Of a DNA stretch of 64,000 nt, positions 26,621-35,022 are shown one piece after another. The number at the start of each line of letters is the position of its first letter. Positions within the stretch are counted from its first letter, which is position 1. Under the pieces are notes generated by a model. The model worked only from the letters and a program-made list of their open reading frames with translations. It was not told the DNA's origin and searched no databases. Source of the stretch: Nostoc sp. NMS9 (GTDB lineage: Bacteria > Cyanobacteriota > Cyanobacteriia > Cyanobacteriales > Nostocaceae). The stretch is from the NCBI RefSeq assembly GCF_017114995.1, contig NZ_JABXKL010000085.1, forward strand, positions 61,135 to 125,134. The letters run 5' to 3'. A program made the position numbers and the translations under genes.

Positions 26621-27154
26621 ATGGCAAGAGTAATTTTCTATAGCAAACCAGGCTGTCAAGGTGGTACTAAGCAAAAAGTTTTGCTCACAGCTGCTGGTCA
26701 TGAGGTGGTAGCATACAACCTGCTAACAGAACCTTGGACAGTTGAGCGGTTGCGTTCTTTTTTTGGCGATCGCCCCGTAGCCGAATGGTTTAATCGTTCC
26801 GCTCCAAAGGTAAAATCTGGTGAGGTGGTTCCTGAAAAAATTGATGCAGAAACCGCTTTGCAGTTGATGTTGAGAGAGCCACTGTTAATTCGCCGTCCTT
26901 TGTTAGAAATAGGCGATGCCTCCGGCGGGCAAAGCCTACGTCGCGAGGTAGGATTCGATGTAGAAAAGATTGATGCTTGGATTGGCTTAAAGCCAGTGGA
27001 CGAATCTTTGCAGGAAATGAGCGACAATCTGATGAAGCAAGATTTGCAAAACTGCTCCCACGGTAATGATCATAGTGCTCATCACCATAATCAGCAGGGT
27101 GGCTGCAACCATCATGGTGAAAAACATCAAAAGCAAGGCAGCTGTAGTCATTAG
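26621..27154 (+). CDS. Nitrogenase-associated ArsC-like protein with His-rich tail
   Basis: A 177-aa protein of the ArsC/Spx thioredoxin-like fold, of the subgroup annotated as nitrogenase-associated protein. Cys12 sits in VIFYSKPGCQGGTKQK; KINAETA-like DAETALQLMLREPLLIRRPLLE and VGFDVEKIDAWIGL are family phrases. The last ~35 residues are very rich in His, Cys and Gly (HHHNQQGGCNHHGE), a likely metal-binding tail. Within the domain, repeat DNA at 26912-26947 adds about 11 residues (ASGGQSLRREV) without breaking the frame. AGGAGG stands 9 bases before the ATG. It ends the island; a role in metal supply to nitrogenase is inferred. Confidence 0.85.
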   Translation: MARVIFYSKPGCQGGTKQKVLLTAAGHEVVAYNLLTEPWTVERLRSFFGDRPVAEWFNRSAPKVKSGEVVPEKIDAETALQLMLREPLLIRRPLLEIGDASGGQSLRREVGFDVEKIDAWIGLKPVDESLQEMSDNLMKQDLQNCSHGNDHSAHHHNQQGGCNHHGEKHQKQGSCSH

Positions 27155-27330
27155 ATTTCTTGCATGAATCAATGAGCTTTCACCCTAAATCCCTCTCCCA
27201 AGCTTGGGAGAAGGACTTTGAAATTGGCTCCCCTTCTCCCAAATTTGGAGAAGGGGTTGGGGGATGTAGCAAGATCCCCCAGGGTGGGCAAATTTTGCAT
27301 TTGTGCAAAAGGTCTATTAGATTTCTTGCA
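27150..27330. mobile_element. Miniature element between 15-bp direct repeats
   Basis: ATTAGATTTCTTGCA occurs at 27150-27164, overlapping the stop of the ArsC-like gene, and again at 27316-27330. Between them lie palindromic GC-rich blocks (CCCTCTCCCAAGCTTGGGAG, CCCCTTCTCCCAAATTTGGAG). This looks like a miniature element or a deletion-prone repeat pair; no transposase is present. Confidence 0.55.
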
Positions 27331-27345
27331 AAAGTCCATAACATC

Positions 27346-27387
27346 CTAGCCCTGTCAAGGTTACTTTTATTACCTTGACAGGGCTAG
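27346..27387. terminator. Perfect 16-bp inverted repeat between convergent genes
   Basis: CTAGCCCTGTCAAGGT (27346-27361) and ACCTTGACAGGGCTAG (27372-27387), loop of 10 bases. It lies between the plus-strand island and minus-strand desB and is well placed as a two-way transcription stop, though no T-run follows on either side. Confidence 0.65.
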
Positions 27388-27466
27388 TACAGTACGACGT
27401 AAATAAGCCACCTATTTAAAATGTCTAAAACTCTCACACAATCGTAATTACTAATTACGCAAAGTG

Positions 27467-28555
27467 TTAGTAGTCTGAGCCTTTAGCTAACTTATTGTTG
27501 GATGTGTAGTAAACCTTACTACCAGTATCAGGTACAAAATGACAGCTGATACATGAATGCCATAATGACTTCCAAATTGGTTCTTCCGATTTGTGGAAAT
27601 ACTCACCCATTACTGGTTTTATTGCCTCAGTTGCCTTTAGCAAATTGTAGTGAGGGATGTTAAGGAATATATGGTGAGCAACATGAGTACCGATATCGTG
27701 ATGGATATGATTAACCAAACCATAATCACGGTCAATACTAGAAATTGCGCCTTTCAGGAAAGTCCAATCTTCTCCACGATACCAAGGAAGCTCTGCCTCT
27801 GTGTGGTGCAAGAATGTCACCAAATCTAGCCAAATTATGAATACAAGGTAGGGCACAGCATAATATTTCAGCAACCACATCCAACCCCATTGGTAGGTGA
27901 GGAAACCGAGCAAACCTACCATGCCAATCAAAAGTACAGTACTAGTGATGACATCCCCTTTTTCTGATGGCTTGAAAAGCGGACTGCTGGGCAAGAAGTG
28001 GGAGCCTTCTTTATTAGGAGAACGCTTAAACAAATACACAGGATAAGCCAAGAGAAAAACATAATATCTGCCTATCTTTTGGGCTAAAGGCATCTCCTTA
28101 TATTGTGATTCTGTCACAGGATACCAGCTTTCATCGTTATCGATATTGCCAGTATTTTTGTGATGAGTTCTGTGACTAATCCGCCAACCATGATAAGGAA
28201 CAAGTATTGGTGTGTGAGAAAGATGTCCAATCAAATCATTAAGCCATTTATGCTTAGAAAAAGATTGGTGTCCGCAGTCATGTCCGACTACAAACAAAGC
28301 CCAAAACATCGTTCCTTGCATTAGCCAGAAAATCGGGAAGAAAAGCCAAGAATCCAGGTAATTAGCTACTGCATAAAGCAGACCGATAATCAGGATGTCA
28401 CGAAAAAAGTAAAAAAGTGATTTTGTCACATTGGGCTGAAAGCATTCAGCAGGGATTGCAACTTTTAAATCTTGAAGAGTGAAAGGTAATTTAGTCGTAT
28501 CCTCAGACGTTTCGCAGTCAGCAGGATTTTTGAACGTGACGAGATTTGATTGCAC
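27467..28555 (-). CDS. desB: Acyl-lipid omega-3 (delta-15) desaturase
   Basis: A 362-aa thylakoid/plasma membrane fatty-acid desaturase that adds the omega-3 double bond to lipid-bound C18 acids, using ferredoxin. The three His boxes are present: HDCGHQSF, HRTHH and HVAHH. Long phrases such as SHTPILVPYHGWRISHRTHH and PYLVFIIWLDLVTFLHHTE match cyanobacterial DesB rather than DesA. Length is normal; the start codon is GTG. It is third in the minus-strand order desC-desA-desB, with gaps over 200 bases, so each may have its own promoter. Cold induction is known for desB in cyanobacteria; no cold box is evident here. Confidence 0.93.
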   Translation of the reverse strand: MQSNLVTFKNPADCETSEDTTKLPFTLQDLKVAIPAECFQPNVTKSLFYFFRDILIIGLLYAVANYLDSWLFFPIFWLMQGTMFWALFVVGHDCGHQSFSKHKWLNDLIGHLSHTPILVPYHGWRISHRTHHKNTGNIDNDESWYPVTESQYKEMPLAQKIGRYYVFLLAYPVYLFKRSPNKEGSHFLPSSPLFKPSEKGDVITSTVLLIGMVGLLGFLTYQWGWMWLLKYYAVPYLVFIIWLDLVTFLHHTEAELPWYRGEDWTFLKGAISSIDRDYGLVNHIHHDIGTHVAHHIFLNIPHYNLLKATEAIKPVMGEYFHKSEEPIWKSLWHSCISCHFVPDTGSKVYYTSNNKLAKGSDY

Positions 28556-28775
28556 TGGATTCTTTTGTTGGATATAAATCGGAACTTTATTTGAGACAAA
28601 ATCATCTCACCTCTAGGATGCCCACGAAACTAGCGATCGCTAACACCAAAGAAGATAATTTTTGGCAATTTACCTAACAATTTTTAGTTAGTAAAAAGTC
28701 GCCAAATTCTATTTAAACACAGCATGATAAACGCTCTCGTTGAGTTCAAGAGCGTGAGTGTAGCCACAGTGCTAT

Positions 28776-29828
28776 TTATCGCTCTGTATAATATTCGTCG
28801 AAAGTCTTATAGCCAACATCAGTTGTGTATAGTTGACATTGGTCTGTAATCTGCTTCATTAAAGGCCAAGAAAACTGATACTCATCATGTAAATAAGGCT
28901 CCCAATTTTCTTTGATGTTGCTGTAAGCTAACCGCAAATTATAAGAAGGAATAGCAGTGGAAATATGATGAGGGACATGAACATTGATATCGTGGCACAG
29001 GATTTCTACCCAACGCGGATAATCACAATGAATAGTTCCAGATAGCTGTGCTAGAGCTTCGTTCCACTTGTTCGCTGTCGCAAAAGGAACATCTGCGGCA
29101 GTGTGGTGAACAATAGTAAAAGTACTCATCCAAAAATGGTAAATCATCCAAGGCACTAGCCAGAACTTGACAAATCCCCAGATACCAGTTGTGGCGATGA
29201 GAGTCGGGAAAGCGATCGCTGCAAATGCAACTACTACAGCCACAGACAGCTTGATACTAGATTGGTCTTTCGTTTTGAAGTTCCGCCAATCAAAATGCAC
29301 CACAGCCCAATGTCCAATGGAACCTACCCACCAGAAGCGTTTACGCATGAACAGTTCAAAAGCAGACTGTCGGGTTTTATCCCAATTTTCAAACACTTCT
29401 GGTCTAATTGGATGCCAAGCGTTGTCCTCATCCAGCTTGTTGGTATGAGTATGGTGGTAATTATGCTTAATCCGCCAACTGTGAAAGGGGTAAATTAACG
29501 GCATCATGAAGAAATGCCCTACCAAATCATTTACCCAACGACGTTTGGCAAAAGACCTATGACCACAATCATGGGCAATTACAAAAAAACCTGTTAGAGC
29601 AGTCCCCGTAAAAATCCAAGCTAGGGGCAAGAGAAACCAAGGAGTGATAATCAGGCTGTAATAGCCCAAGGCGACTGCCAAGACACTCAGTAGGACTTGT
29701 GTCCAAGCTTTGCGACGGTTCTGCTGAAAACATTCCCGTGGCAGGGTTTTGACAATATCTTTGAGCCGCAAGTCGGAATTACTAGGCTCGTCACTTAGTT
29801 TCTGGCTATTAATTATTGATGTAGTCAT
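28776..29828 (-). CDS. desA: Acyl-lipid delta-12 desaturase
   Basis: A membrane desaturase of about 350 aa that makes linoleate from oleate in glycerolipids. His boxes are HDCGHRSF, HNYHHTHTN and HVPHHIST; the phrases SWRIKHNYHHTHTNKLDEDNA-like and WYDFIVHHTAADVPF-like (FTIVHHTAADVPF) are DesA-specific. ATG 29828 is taken; a GTG six bases upstream is also in frame. It sits between desC and desB, as in other Nostoc strains, and together the three enzymes would make 18:1, 18:2 and 18:3 in order. Confidence 0.93.
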   Translation of the reverse strand: MTTSIINSQKLSDEPSNSDLRLKDIVKTLPRECFQQNRRKAWTQVLLSVLAVALGYYSLIITPWFLLPLAWIFTGTALTGFFVIAHDCGHRSFAKRRWVNDLVGHFFMMPLIYPFHSWRIKHNYHHTHTNKLDEDNAWHPIRPEVFENWDKTRQSAFELFMRKRFWWVGSIGHWAVVHFDWRNFKTKDQSSIKLSVAVVVAFAAIAFPTLIATTGIWGFVKFWLVPWMIYHFWMSTFTIVHHTAADVPFATANKWNEALAQLSGTIHCDYPRWVEILCHDINVHVPHHISTAIPSYNLRLAYSNIKENWEPYLHDEYQFSWPLMKQITDQCQLYTTDVGYKTFDEYYTER

Positions 29829-29964
29829 GGACACCTAAAAAACAACAAACTCCTCCACCAAGTCACCAAAAAGTAACTTGCCGCAAAATTTCTTAATATT
29901 AGCGCTTTGGATTATAGCAATCTAAACGACACAAGCGCACCCGTAAGTAAATAGCTTTTTGAAA

Positions 29965-30045
29965 AGTTAGGAGTTAGAGGTGATGAGTTATGAGTTAAAA
30001 ACGCTACACATCCTAACTCCTGTACAGACGCGATTAATCGCGTCT
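29965..30045. repeat. Repeat words plus perfect 20-bp palindrome
   Basis: AGTTAGGAGTTAGAGG / CATCCTAACTCCTG words (29965-30022) are followed by the perfect palindrome AGACGCGATTAATCGCGTCT (30026-30045), four bases from the desC stop. A damaged copy of this palindrome is at about 25600. It may act as a transcription stop for desC. Confidence 0.7.
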
Positions 30046-30048
30046 CTC

Positions 30049-30870
30049 CTAACTAACTTTTGTTGGGGCCAACTTCACATTAGTCGCCAGACCAACTGCT
30101 TGCAGCAATTGAACTGTCATCCAGGTTAAATCGATTTCCCACCATTCCAGCCCATGACGAGCTGAGTATTGAAAAGCATGATGGTTATTATGCCAGCCTT
30201 CACCGAAAACTAGTACGGCTACCCACCAGCAATTAGTCGATCTATCACCAGAATCATAACTGCGATAGCCAAATTTATGAGTCGCGCTGTTCACCAACCA
30301 AGTGCAGTGGTAAACCCAGACAATGCGAACAAAAATTCCCCAAATAACAAATGGCCAGCCACCTAGAAGCAAAAGCAATACACCTAGAGCAACCTGGATC
30401 AAAATGAAATATTTTTCTAAAAACTGATAAACTGGGTCTTCGGCAATGTCTTTGGTGAAACGAGGAACATCAGCGTGAGCGGGACAGTAGTGAATCAGCC
30501 AATCCATGTGGCTCCACCAGAAGCCTTTATTAGAATCATGGGGATCGGCATCAGTATCAGAGTTTAAATGATGAATGCGATGTGTCCCGATCCACTCAAT
30601 TGGGCCTCCTTGACAGGAGAGTGTCCCAAAGAAAACCAGGAGATACTCTAGCCACTTGGGAGTTTGAAAACTGCGGTGGGTGACAAGGCGATGAAATCCT
30701 AGAGTCACGCCTAAACCACCAGTCACCCAGTACAGCAAGAAACCCACACCAACTGCCGTCCAGCTAAAGTTACCAGGAACAAAGGCAAATAAAGCGCCGA
30801 TGTGCAGTCCAATGAAAAACAGGGTATTGACCCAGTTAATTTGAGGTTTAGTTGAGGTAGCAATTGTCAT
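30049..30870 (-). CDS. desC: Acyl-lipid delta-9 desaturase
   Basis: A 273-aa membrane desaturase that puts the first double bond into lipid-bound stearate/palmitate. His boxes are HRLVTHRSF, HRIHHLNSD and GWHNNHHAF, the pattern of the delta-9 acyl-CoA/acyl-lipid group. Four hydrophobic segments are visible. Length is usual for cyanobacterial DesC. It is first of the three desaturase genes on the minus strand and is divergent from the PLP enzyme gene at 30956. Confidence 0.94.
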   Translation of the reverse strand: MTIATSTKPQINWVNTLFFIGLHIGALFAFVPGNFSWTAVGVGFLLYWVTGGLGVTLGFHRLVTHRSFQTPKWLEYLLVFFGTLSCQGGPIEWIGTHRIHHLNSDTDADPHDSNKGFWWSHMDWLIHYCPAHADVPRFTKDIAEDPVYQFLEKYFILIQVALGVLLLLLGGWPFVIWGIFVRIVWVYHCTWLVNSATHKFGYRSYDSGDRSTNCWWVAVLVFGEGWHNNHHAFQYSARHGLEWWEIDLTWMTVQLLQAVGLATNVKLAPTKVS

Positions 30871-30955
30871 GCAGTAACCTGAATTTGAATTTTCCAGCCT
30901 AGTCTGTGCGATCTAAAAATCCGCATATCTATAATTTTTTTTGAACGAGGAACTG

Positions 30956-32188
30956 ATGAACAGCTTAGAACAGCTGCGGCAAGCAGAACAGGCACTATTA
31001 GAAATTTTTTCTGTAATTGACACTCAGGTCAAGCATAATCTAAAACGAGTGCTGGATGCTTTTCGTAATCACCGTGTAGGGGCACACCACTTCGCTGGTG
31101 TAAGTGGCTATGGTCACGATGATTTAGGACGAGAAACTTTAGATAAAGTTTTTGCCGAAGTTATGGGTGCTGAAGCTGCGGCTGTGCGAGTGCAGTTCGT
31201 TTCGGGAACTCATGCCATCGCCTGTGCTTTGTTTGGTGTTCTCCGTCCGGGAGATGAAATGTTAGCAGTGGTCGGTTCTCCCTACGATACGCTTGAAGAA
31301 GTCATTGGTTTACGGGGTCAAGGTCAAGGTTCCCTTATTGAGTTTGGCATAAATTACCGCCAATTGGAGCTAACCCCCGAAGGAACTATAGATTGGCAAG
31401 CTTTAAGTACTAATGTGGCTGAAAACACTCGTTTAGTCTTAATTCAGCGCTCTTGTGGCTATTCTTGGCGTCCTAGTTTATCAATTGCCGATATTGAAAA
31501 AATCGTCCACTTAGTCAAACAGCAAAACCCAAACACCGTTTGCTTTGTAGATAACTGCTACGGCGAATTTATTGAAACCAGGGAACCCACAGCCGTAGGT
31601 GCTGATTTAATGGCAGGGTCATTGATTAAAAATCCTGGTGGCACCATTGTCAGCGCTGGCGGTTATGTCGTCGGTCGCGCCGACTTAGTGGAAGCATCCG
31701 CCTGTCGCCTCACTGCTCCCGGTATTGGTAGTTATGGCGGTGCTACTTTTGACCAAAATCGCCTGCTGTTTCAAGGGCTATTTCTCGCGCCGCAAATGGT
31801 GGGAGAGGCGATGAAAGGGACTTATCTTACTGGTTATGTATTTGATAAACTCGGATATCCAGTAAATCCCGCTCCCCTGGCTCCCCGTGGAGATGTAATT
31901 CAGGCAATTAAACTTGGTTCTGCCCAAAAGCTAATTGCTTTCTGTAAAGCCATACAACAGCATTCTCCTATCGGTTCCTACTTAGACCCTGTTCCAGATG
32001 ATATGCCGGGGTATGAGAGCCAGGTGGTGATGGCTGGGGGGACATTTATTGAAGGGAGTACTTTGGAATTATCAGCAGATGGGCCAATGCGATCGCCGTA
32101 TGTGGTTTATTGCCAGGGTGGGACTCATTGGACTCATGTAGCGATCGCCCTGGAGGCTGCGATCAATGCAGTTGGCAGTAATGCATAG
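30956..32188 (+). CDS. Methionine gamma-lyase-family PLP enzyme
   Basis: A 410-aa pyridoxal-phosphate enzyme of the family also called aluminium-resistance protein. Signatures: AGVSGYGHDDLGRETLD near residue 50, FVSGTHAIACALFGVLRPGDE (cofactor phosphate cradle), VCFVDNCYGEFIE (Asp near the ring nitrogen) and DLMAGSLIKNPGG with the Schiff-base Lys. The exact C-S lyase substrate is not established. GAGGAA sits ahead of ATG 30956; the TTG at 30941 is rejected. Its stop overlaps the possible start of a 50-codon frame. Confidence 0.88.
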   Translation: MNSLEQLRQAEQALLEIFSVIDTQVKHNLKRVLDAFRNHRVGAHHFAGVSGYGHDDLGRETLDKVFAEVMGAEAAAVRVQFVSGTHAIACALFGVLRPGDEMLAVVGSPYDTLEEVIGLRGQGQGSLIEFGINYRQLELTPEGTIDWQALSTNVAENTRLVLIQRSCGYSWRPSLSIADIEKIVHLVKQQNPNTVCFVDNCYGEFIETREPTAVGADLMAGSLIKNPGGTIVSAGGYVVGRADLVEASACRLTAPGIGSYGGATFDQNRLLFQGLFLAPQMVGEAMKGTYLTGYVFDKLGYPVNPAPLAPRGDVIQAIKLGSAQKLIAFCKAIQQHSPIGSYLDPVPDDMPGYESQVVMAGGTFIEGSTLELSADGPMRSPYVVYCQGGTHWTHVAIALEAAINAVGSNA

Positions 32189-32333
32189 CACATATTCTTT
32201 TAGCATAGTGCAGGTACGTAACCTTGAAGCGATTGTCACTGAACTCAGAGAAATCAGATCGGAAATTAGATGGTTGAGAACTGAAAATCAACGTATTTTA
32301 GAATATTTGTTCGCTAGACAGGAGAACAGCTAG
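32181..32333 (+). CDS. Possible 50-aa coiled-coil protein
   Basis: An ATG overlaps the stop of the PLP enzyme gene (ATGCATAG), opening 50 codons that end two bases before the next ATG. An inner GTG at 32208 would give 41. The sequence NLEAIVTELREIRSEIRWL has a clear heptad pattern, so a short coiled coil is predicted; such proteins of about 40-60 aa occur in Nostoc. The tight packing between two genes supports translation, but it could be chance. Confidence 0.45.
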   Translation: MHSTYSFSIVQVRNLEAIVTELREIRSEIRWLRTENQRILEYLFARQENS

Positions 32334-32335
32334 TA

Positions 32336-33184
32336 ATGAGCGATCGCCACACCACAACTGCTGCACGTCTCAATGTCTACATCCAAGGTCAAGGATTCCC
32401 AATTTTGGGCTTACATGGTCATCCTGGCACTGGCCGTAGTCTTTCTGTCTTTACCAATCATTTATCAAAACGCTACAAAACTTTTGCCCCTGATTTACGT
32501 GGATACGGCAAAAGTCGCTACAACGGCAATTTTGACATGCATGACCATTTGACTGATTTAGAAGCGCTTCTAGACCGTTTGCAGATTGAAAAGTGCTTAG
32601 TATTGGGATGGTCACTTGGAGGCATTCTGGCAATGGAGATGGCATTACGTTTGCCAGAGCGCGTTACTGGGCTGATTTTAGTGGCGACAGCTGCAAAACC
32701 TCGTGGCAGTCATCCTCCTATCACTTGGCAAGATAATTTATATACTGGCGTTGCTGCCCTATTGAACTATATAAAACCGAGTTGGCAATGGAATATTGAA
32801 ACTTTTGGTAAGCGATCGCTTTTCCGCTACTTAATCCAACAACATACATCTATTACTTACAATTACATTGCCAAAGAAGCAGTACCAGCTTATTTGCAAA
32901 CTTCTTCTGCTGCTACTCGCGCCCTCTATAGTGCAATTCAATCAGGATACAATCGGGTTCTAGATTTGCAACAAATACAATGTCCCAGTTTAATACTTGC
33001 TGGTGAACAAGACCGCCACATCACATCTGATTCTAGCTTCCAAACTGCTCAACACCTGAACAATTCTCAGTGGCAGTGCTATCCCAACACCGCCCATCTT
33101 TTTCCGTGGGAAGTTCCCCAGCAGGTGCTAAATGATATTGACCATTGGCTTGAAGTTCATCCGCAGGTAATTGGTAGTCAATAG
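32336..33184 (+). CDS. Alpha/beta hydrolase
   Basis: A 282-aa single-domain alpha/beta hydrolase. The oxyanion region is LGLHGHPGTGRS (near residue 25), the nucleophile elbow is LGWSLGGI with Ser near residue 95, the acid is likely the Asp of LAGEQDRHI, and the His lies in NTAHLFPWE. The substrate is not known; haloperoxidase, esterase or lactonase types share this pattern. CAGGAG lies 10 bases before the ATG, which follows the stop of the short coiled-coil frame at once. Confidence 0.85.
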   Translation: MSDRHTTTAARLNVYIQGQGFPILGLHGHPGTGRSLSVFTNHLSKRYKTFAPDLRGYGKSRYNGNFDMHDHLTDLEALLDRLQIEKCLVLGWSLGGILAMEMALRLPERVTGLILVATAAKPRGSHPPITWQDNLYTGVAALLNYIKPSWQWNIETFGKRSLFRYLIQQHTSITYNYIAKEAVPAYLQTSSAATRALYSAIQSGYNRVLDLQQIQCPSLILAGEQDRHITSDSSFQTAQHLNNSQWQCYPNTAHLFPWEVPQQVLNDIDHWLEVHPQVIGSQ

Positions 33185-33359
33185 TCTAAATATTTAATAT
33201 TTAAAAAAATTTTGACTATTGACGAAGAAGAAATAGAGAGGGAAGCTGTGGTGACGCAATGAGTCAAAAAGACGCAATAACCCCCGCTAAAAGAATTTTC
33301 TGTGTCTTTATGTCTTTACGTCTTTGCATCAGAGCATCCTTTTCATTCTCTGGCCTAAC

Positions 33360-33662
33360 TTAAATTTGACCGCCAAAGGCAGGCTGTACTTTGCGGTCAA
33401 ATTTTTCCCCCAAGTCGTCAGCAATTGTTAAGGTATTAGGTTTGCAGCGCTTGACATTCACAATAATTCCCTGCGCTCCTTCGAGTTCCAAATCTTCTAT
33501 GTAGCCTTTGCTTGCTAATGTTGCATCAGAAGAACTTAGAAATGGCCCGAAGTAATACGTGCAACGGGGATTCTGCGTCACAATCTCTACCCACCAAGCC
33601 AAGCCGATGTAGTCGAATGTGTTAATTAAGACTTCCTTGAGGTTATGCCAAATGGTTTTCAT
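33360..33662 (-). CDS. DUF1816 domain protein
   Basis: A 100-aa cyanobacterial family protein of unknown function. The hallmark is WWVEIVTQNPRCTYYFGPF near residue 25, followed by GYIEDLELEGAQGI; in other strains this domain can accompany phycobilisome-type CpcD-like proteins. No membrane segment. It is a single gene in its surroundings, and several paralogues per genome are common. Expression or partner cannot be told from the sequence. Confidence 0.85.
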   Translation of the reverse strand: MKTIWHNLKEVLINTFDYIGLAWWVEIVTQNPRCTYYFGPFLSSSDATLASKGYIEDLELEGAQGIIVNVKRCKPNTLTIADDLGEKFDRKVQPAFGGQI

Positions 33663-33748
33663 GGTTTTAGCCGATTTATAAACGTCTACAGGGTGTTAAA
33701 CGATATGCTGCTTTATTATCTTTTACATTTCTTTATACTCTGTTACTG

Positions 33749-34930
33749 TTATTTTTTCAAAGAGATTTTTTGCAATTTATCTAAGTGCAGCGTATTTAGC
33801 GATCGCTGGCGATAAATCTCATAAAGCGCCATACCCGCTGCTACAGAAGCATTGAGGCTGGGAGTTTTACCTTGTAGAGGAATCGATACTAAAAAATCAC
33901 AGGAGCGTTGAGTTAACATATTCAGACCTTCACCTTCTGAGCCGATTACCAAAACAATTGGCCCAGTGAAATTGACTGTATGCAAAGGTTCGCTGCCACT
34001 TGCAGCAGTGCCGTAAATCCAAAAGCCAGCTTCTTTTAATTCTTCTAAGGAACGGCTGAGGTTGACAACTCTAGCTACAGCAAAATTTTCTAGAGCACCT
34101 GCTGCCACTTTCATGACAGTGGAAGTGATCCCAGATGCCCTTCTTTGAGGAATCACCAATCCTTGAGCGCCTATTGCTTCGGCAGTGCGAATAATTGCTC
34201 CCAGGTTGTGGGGATCGGTAATTCCGTCAGCCACGACAATTACAGCATCGGTTACAGATTTGCATTGCTCAATTAGATCGGGCAATTCGATGTAAGCGTA
34301 GGGAGCAATTTGTGCTGCCACACCTTGGTGATTAGCGCCGTTGGTGAGATAGTCTAAACGCTTGGGTTCAACCTCATCAATAACTGTGCCATTTTCCTTT
34401 GCTTGCAAGAGAAAGTGGTGAAAGCTAGGATCGTATCGCAGACGGGTAGTAATCCAGAGACGGTTGAGATTGCGCTGATTTTGCAATGCACTCAATACTG
34501 GATGACGACCGTAGATGAGATCGTTATCTTCTTCTGTTGATTGTGTAGATACAGACGGCTGGGAAAAGTTGCTATTTCGTTGTCGAGAGTTCCCATAACT
34601 GGGGTTGCTATCTATTTTTCTGGGATTGCGATTCGGATTAACAACAGAGATAGTGTTGCCATCTACTTTTCTGGGATTGCGAGTTGGATTCGCAACAGAG
34701 ATGGGGTTGCTATCTACTTTCCTGGGATTGCGAGTCGGATTCGCAACAGAGATAGGGTTGCTATCTACTTTTCTGGGATTGCTAGTCGGATTCGCAACAG
34801 AGACAGGGTTGCTATCTACTTTTCTGGGATTGCTAGTCGGATTAGTCACAACACGTTTACCTTTAATTTTTACGGGTTGTCTCCGATTGGGTTCGCTAGA
34901 AGTCTTGACTTTTCTGGGTTTATCCTGCAT
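33749..34930 (-). CDS. rlmB: 23S rRNA 2'-O-methyltransferase RlmB/TrmH family with repeat-built N-terminal arm
   Basis: SpoU-type methyltransferase, expected to methylate a guanosine ribose in 23S rRNA. The substrate-binding domain starts at DLIYGRHPVLSAL near residue 137; the knot motifs are NLGAIIRTAEAIGAQGLVIP (motif 1), IVLVIGSEGEGLN (motif 2) and IPLQGKTPSLNASVAAGMALYE (motif 3). The first ~130 residues are not part of the enzyme: they hold five copies of a 17-residue unit, NP(T/N)(S/R)NPRK(V/I)D(S/G)N..S, basic and Asn/Pro-rich, likely disordered and RNA-binding. It follows mrnC by 92 bases on the same strand, a common pairing. Confidence 0.92.
   Translation of the reverse strand: MQDKPRKVKTSSEPNRRQPVKIKGKRVVTNPTSNPRKVDSNPVSVANPTSNPRKVDSNPISVANPTRNPRKVDSNPISVANPTRNPRKVDGNTISVVNPNRNPRKIDSNPSYGNSRQRNSNFSQPSVSTQSTEEDNDLIYGRHPVLSALQNQRNLNRLWITTRLRYDPSFHHFLLQAKENGTVIDEVEPKRLDYLTNGANHQGVAAQIAPYAYIELPDLIEQCKSVTDAVIVVADGITDPHNLGAIIRTAEAIGAQGLVIPQRRASGITSTVMKVAAGALENFAVARVVNLSRSLEELKEAGFWIYGTAASGSEPLHTVNFTGPIVLVIGSEGEGLNMLTQRSCDFLVSIPLQGKTPSLNASVAAGMALYEIYRQRSLNTLHLDKLQKISLKK
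34600..34855 (-). repeat. 51-bp tandem repeat inside rlmB
   Basis: Five imperfect 51-base units (17 codons) in the 5' part of the methyltransferase gene, with phrases such as AACCCTACTCGCAATCCCAG varied between copies. Copies differ mostly at single bases, so the array is old enough to have diverged or is under coding selection. Confidence 0.85.
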
Positions 34931-35022
34931 TTTAGTTATGGATATAGCGTATGGTTGATTGTTCCGATTACCTCAATTTTTTGAACCTAATCTAGTGTTG
35001 TGGCTACTGCGAAATTGAGTTT

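Noticed and set aside
34541..34984. Plus-strand frames with repeated IYFSGIA units
   Set aside because: Antisense translation of the 51-bp repeat in rlmB.
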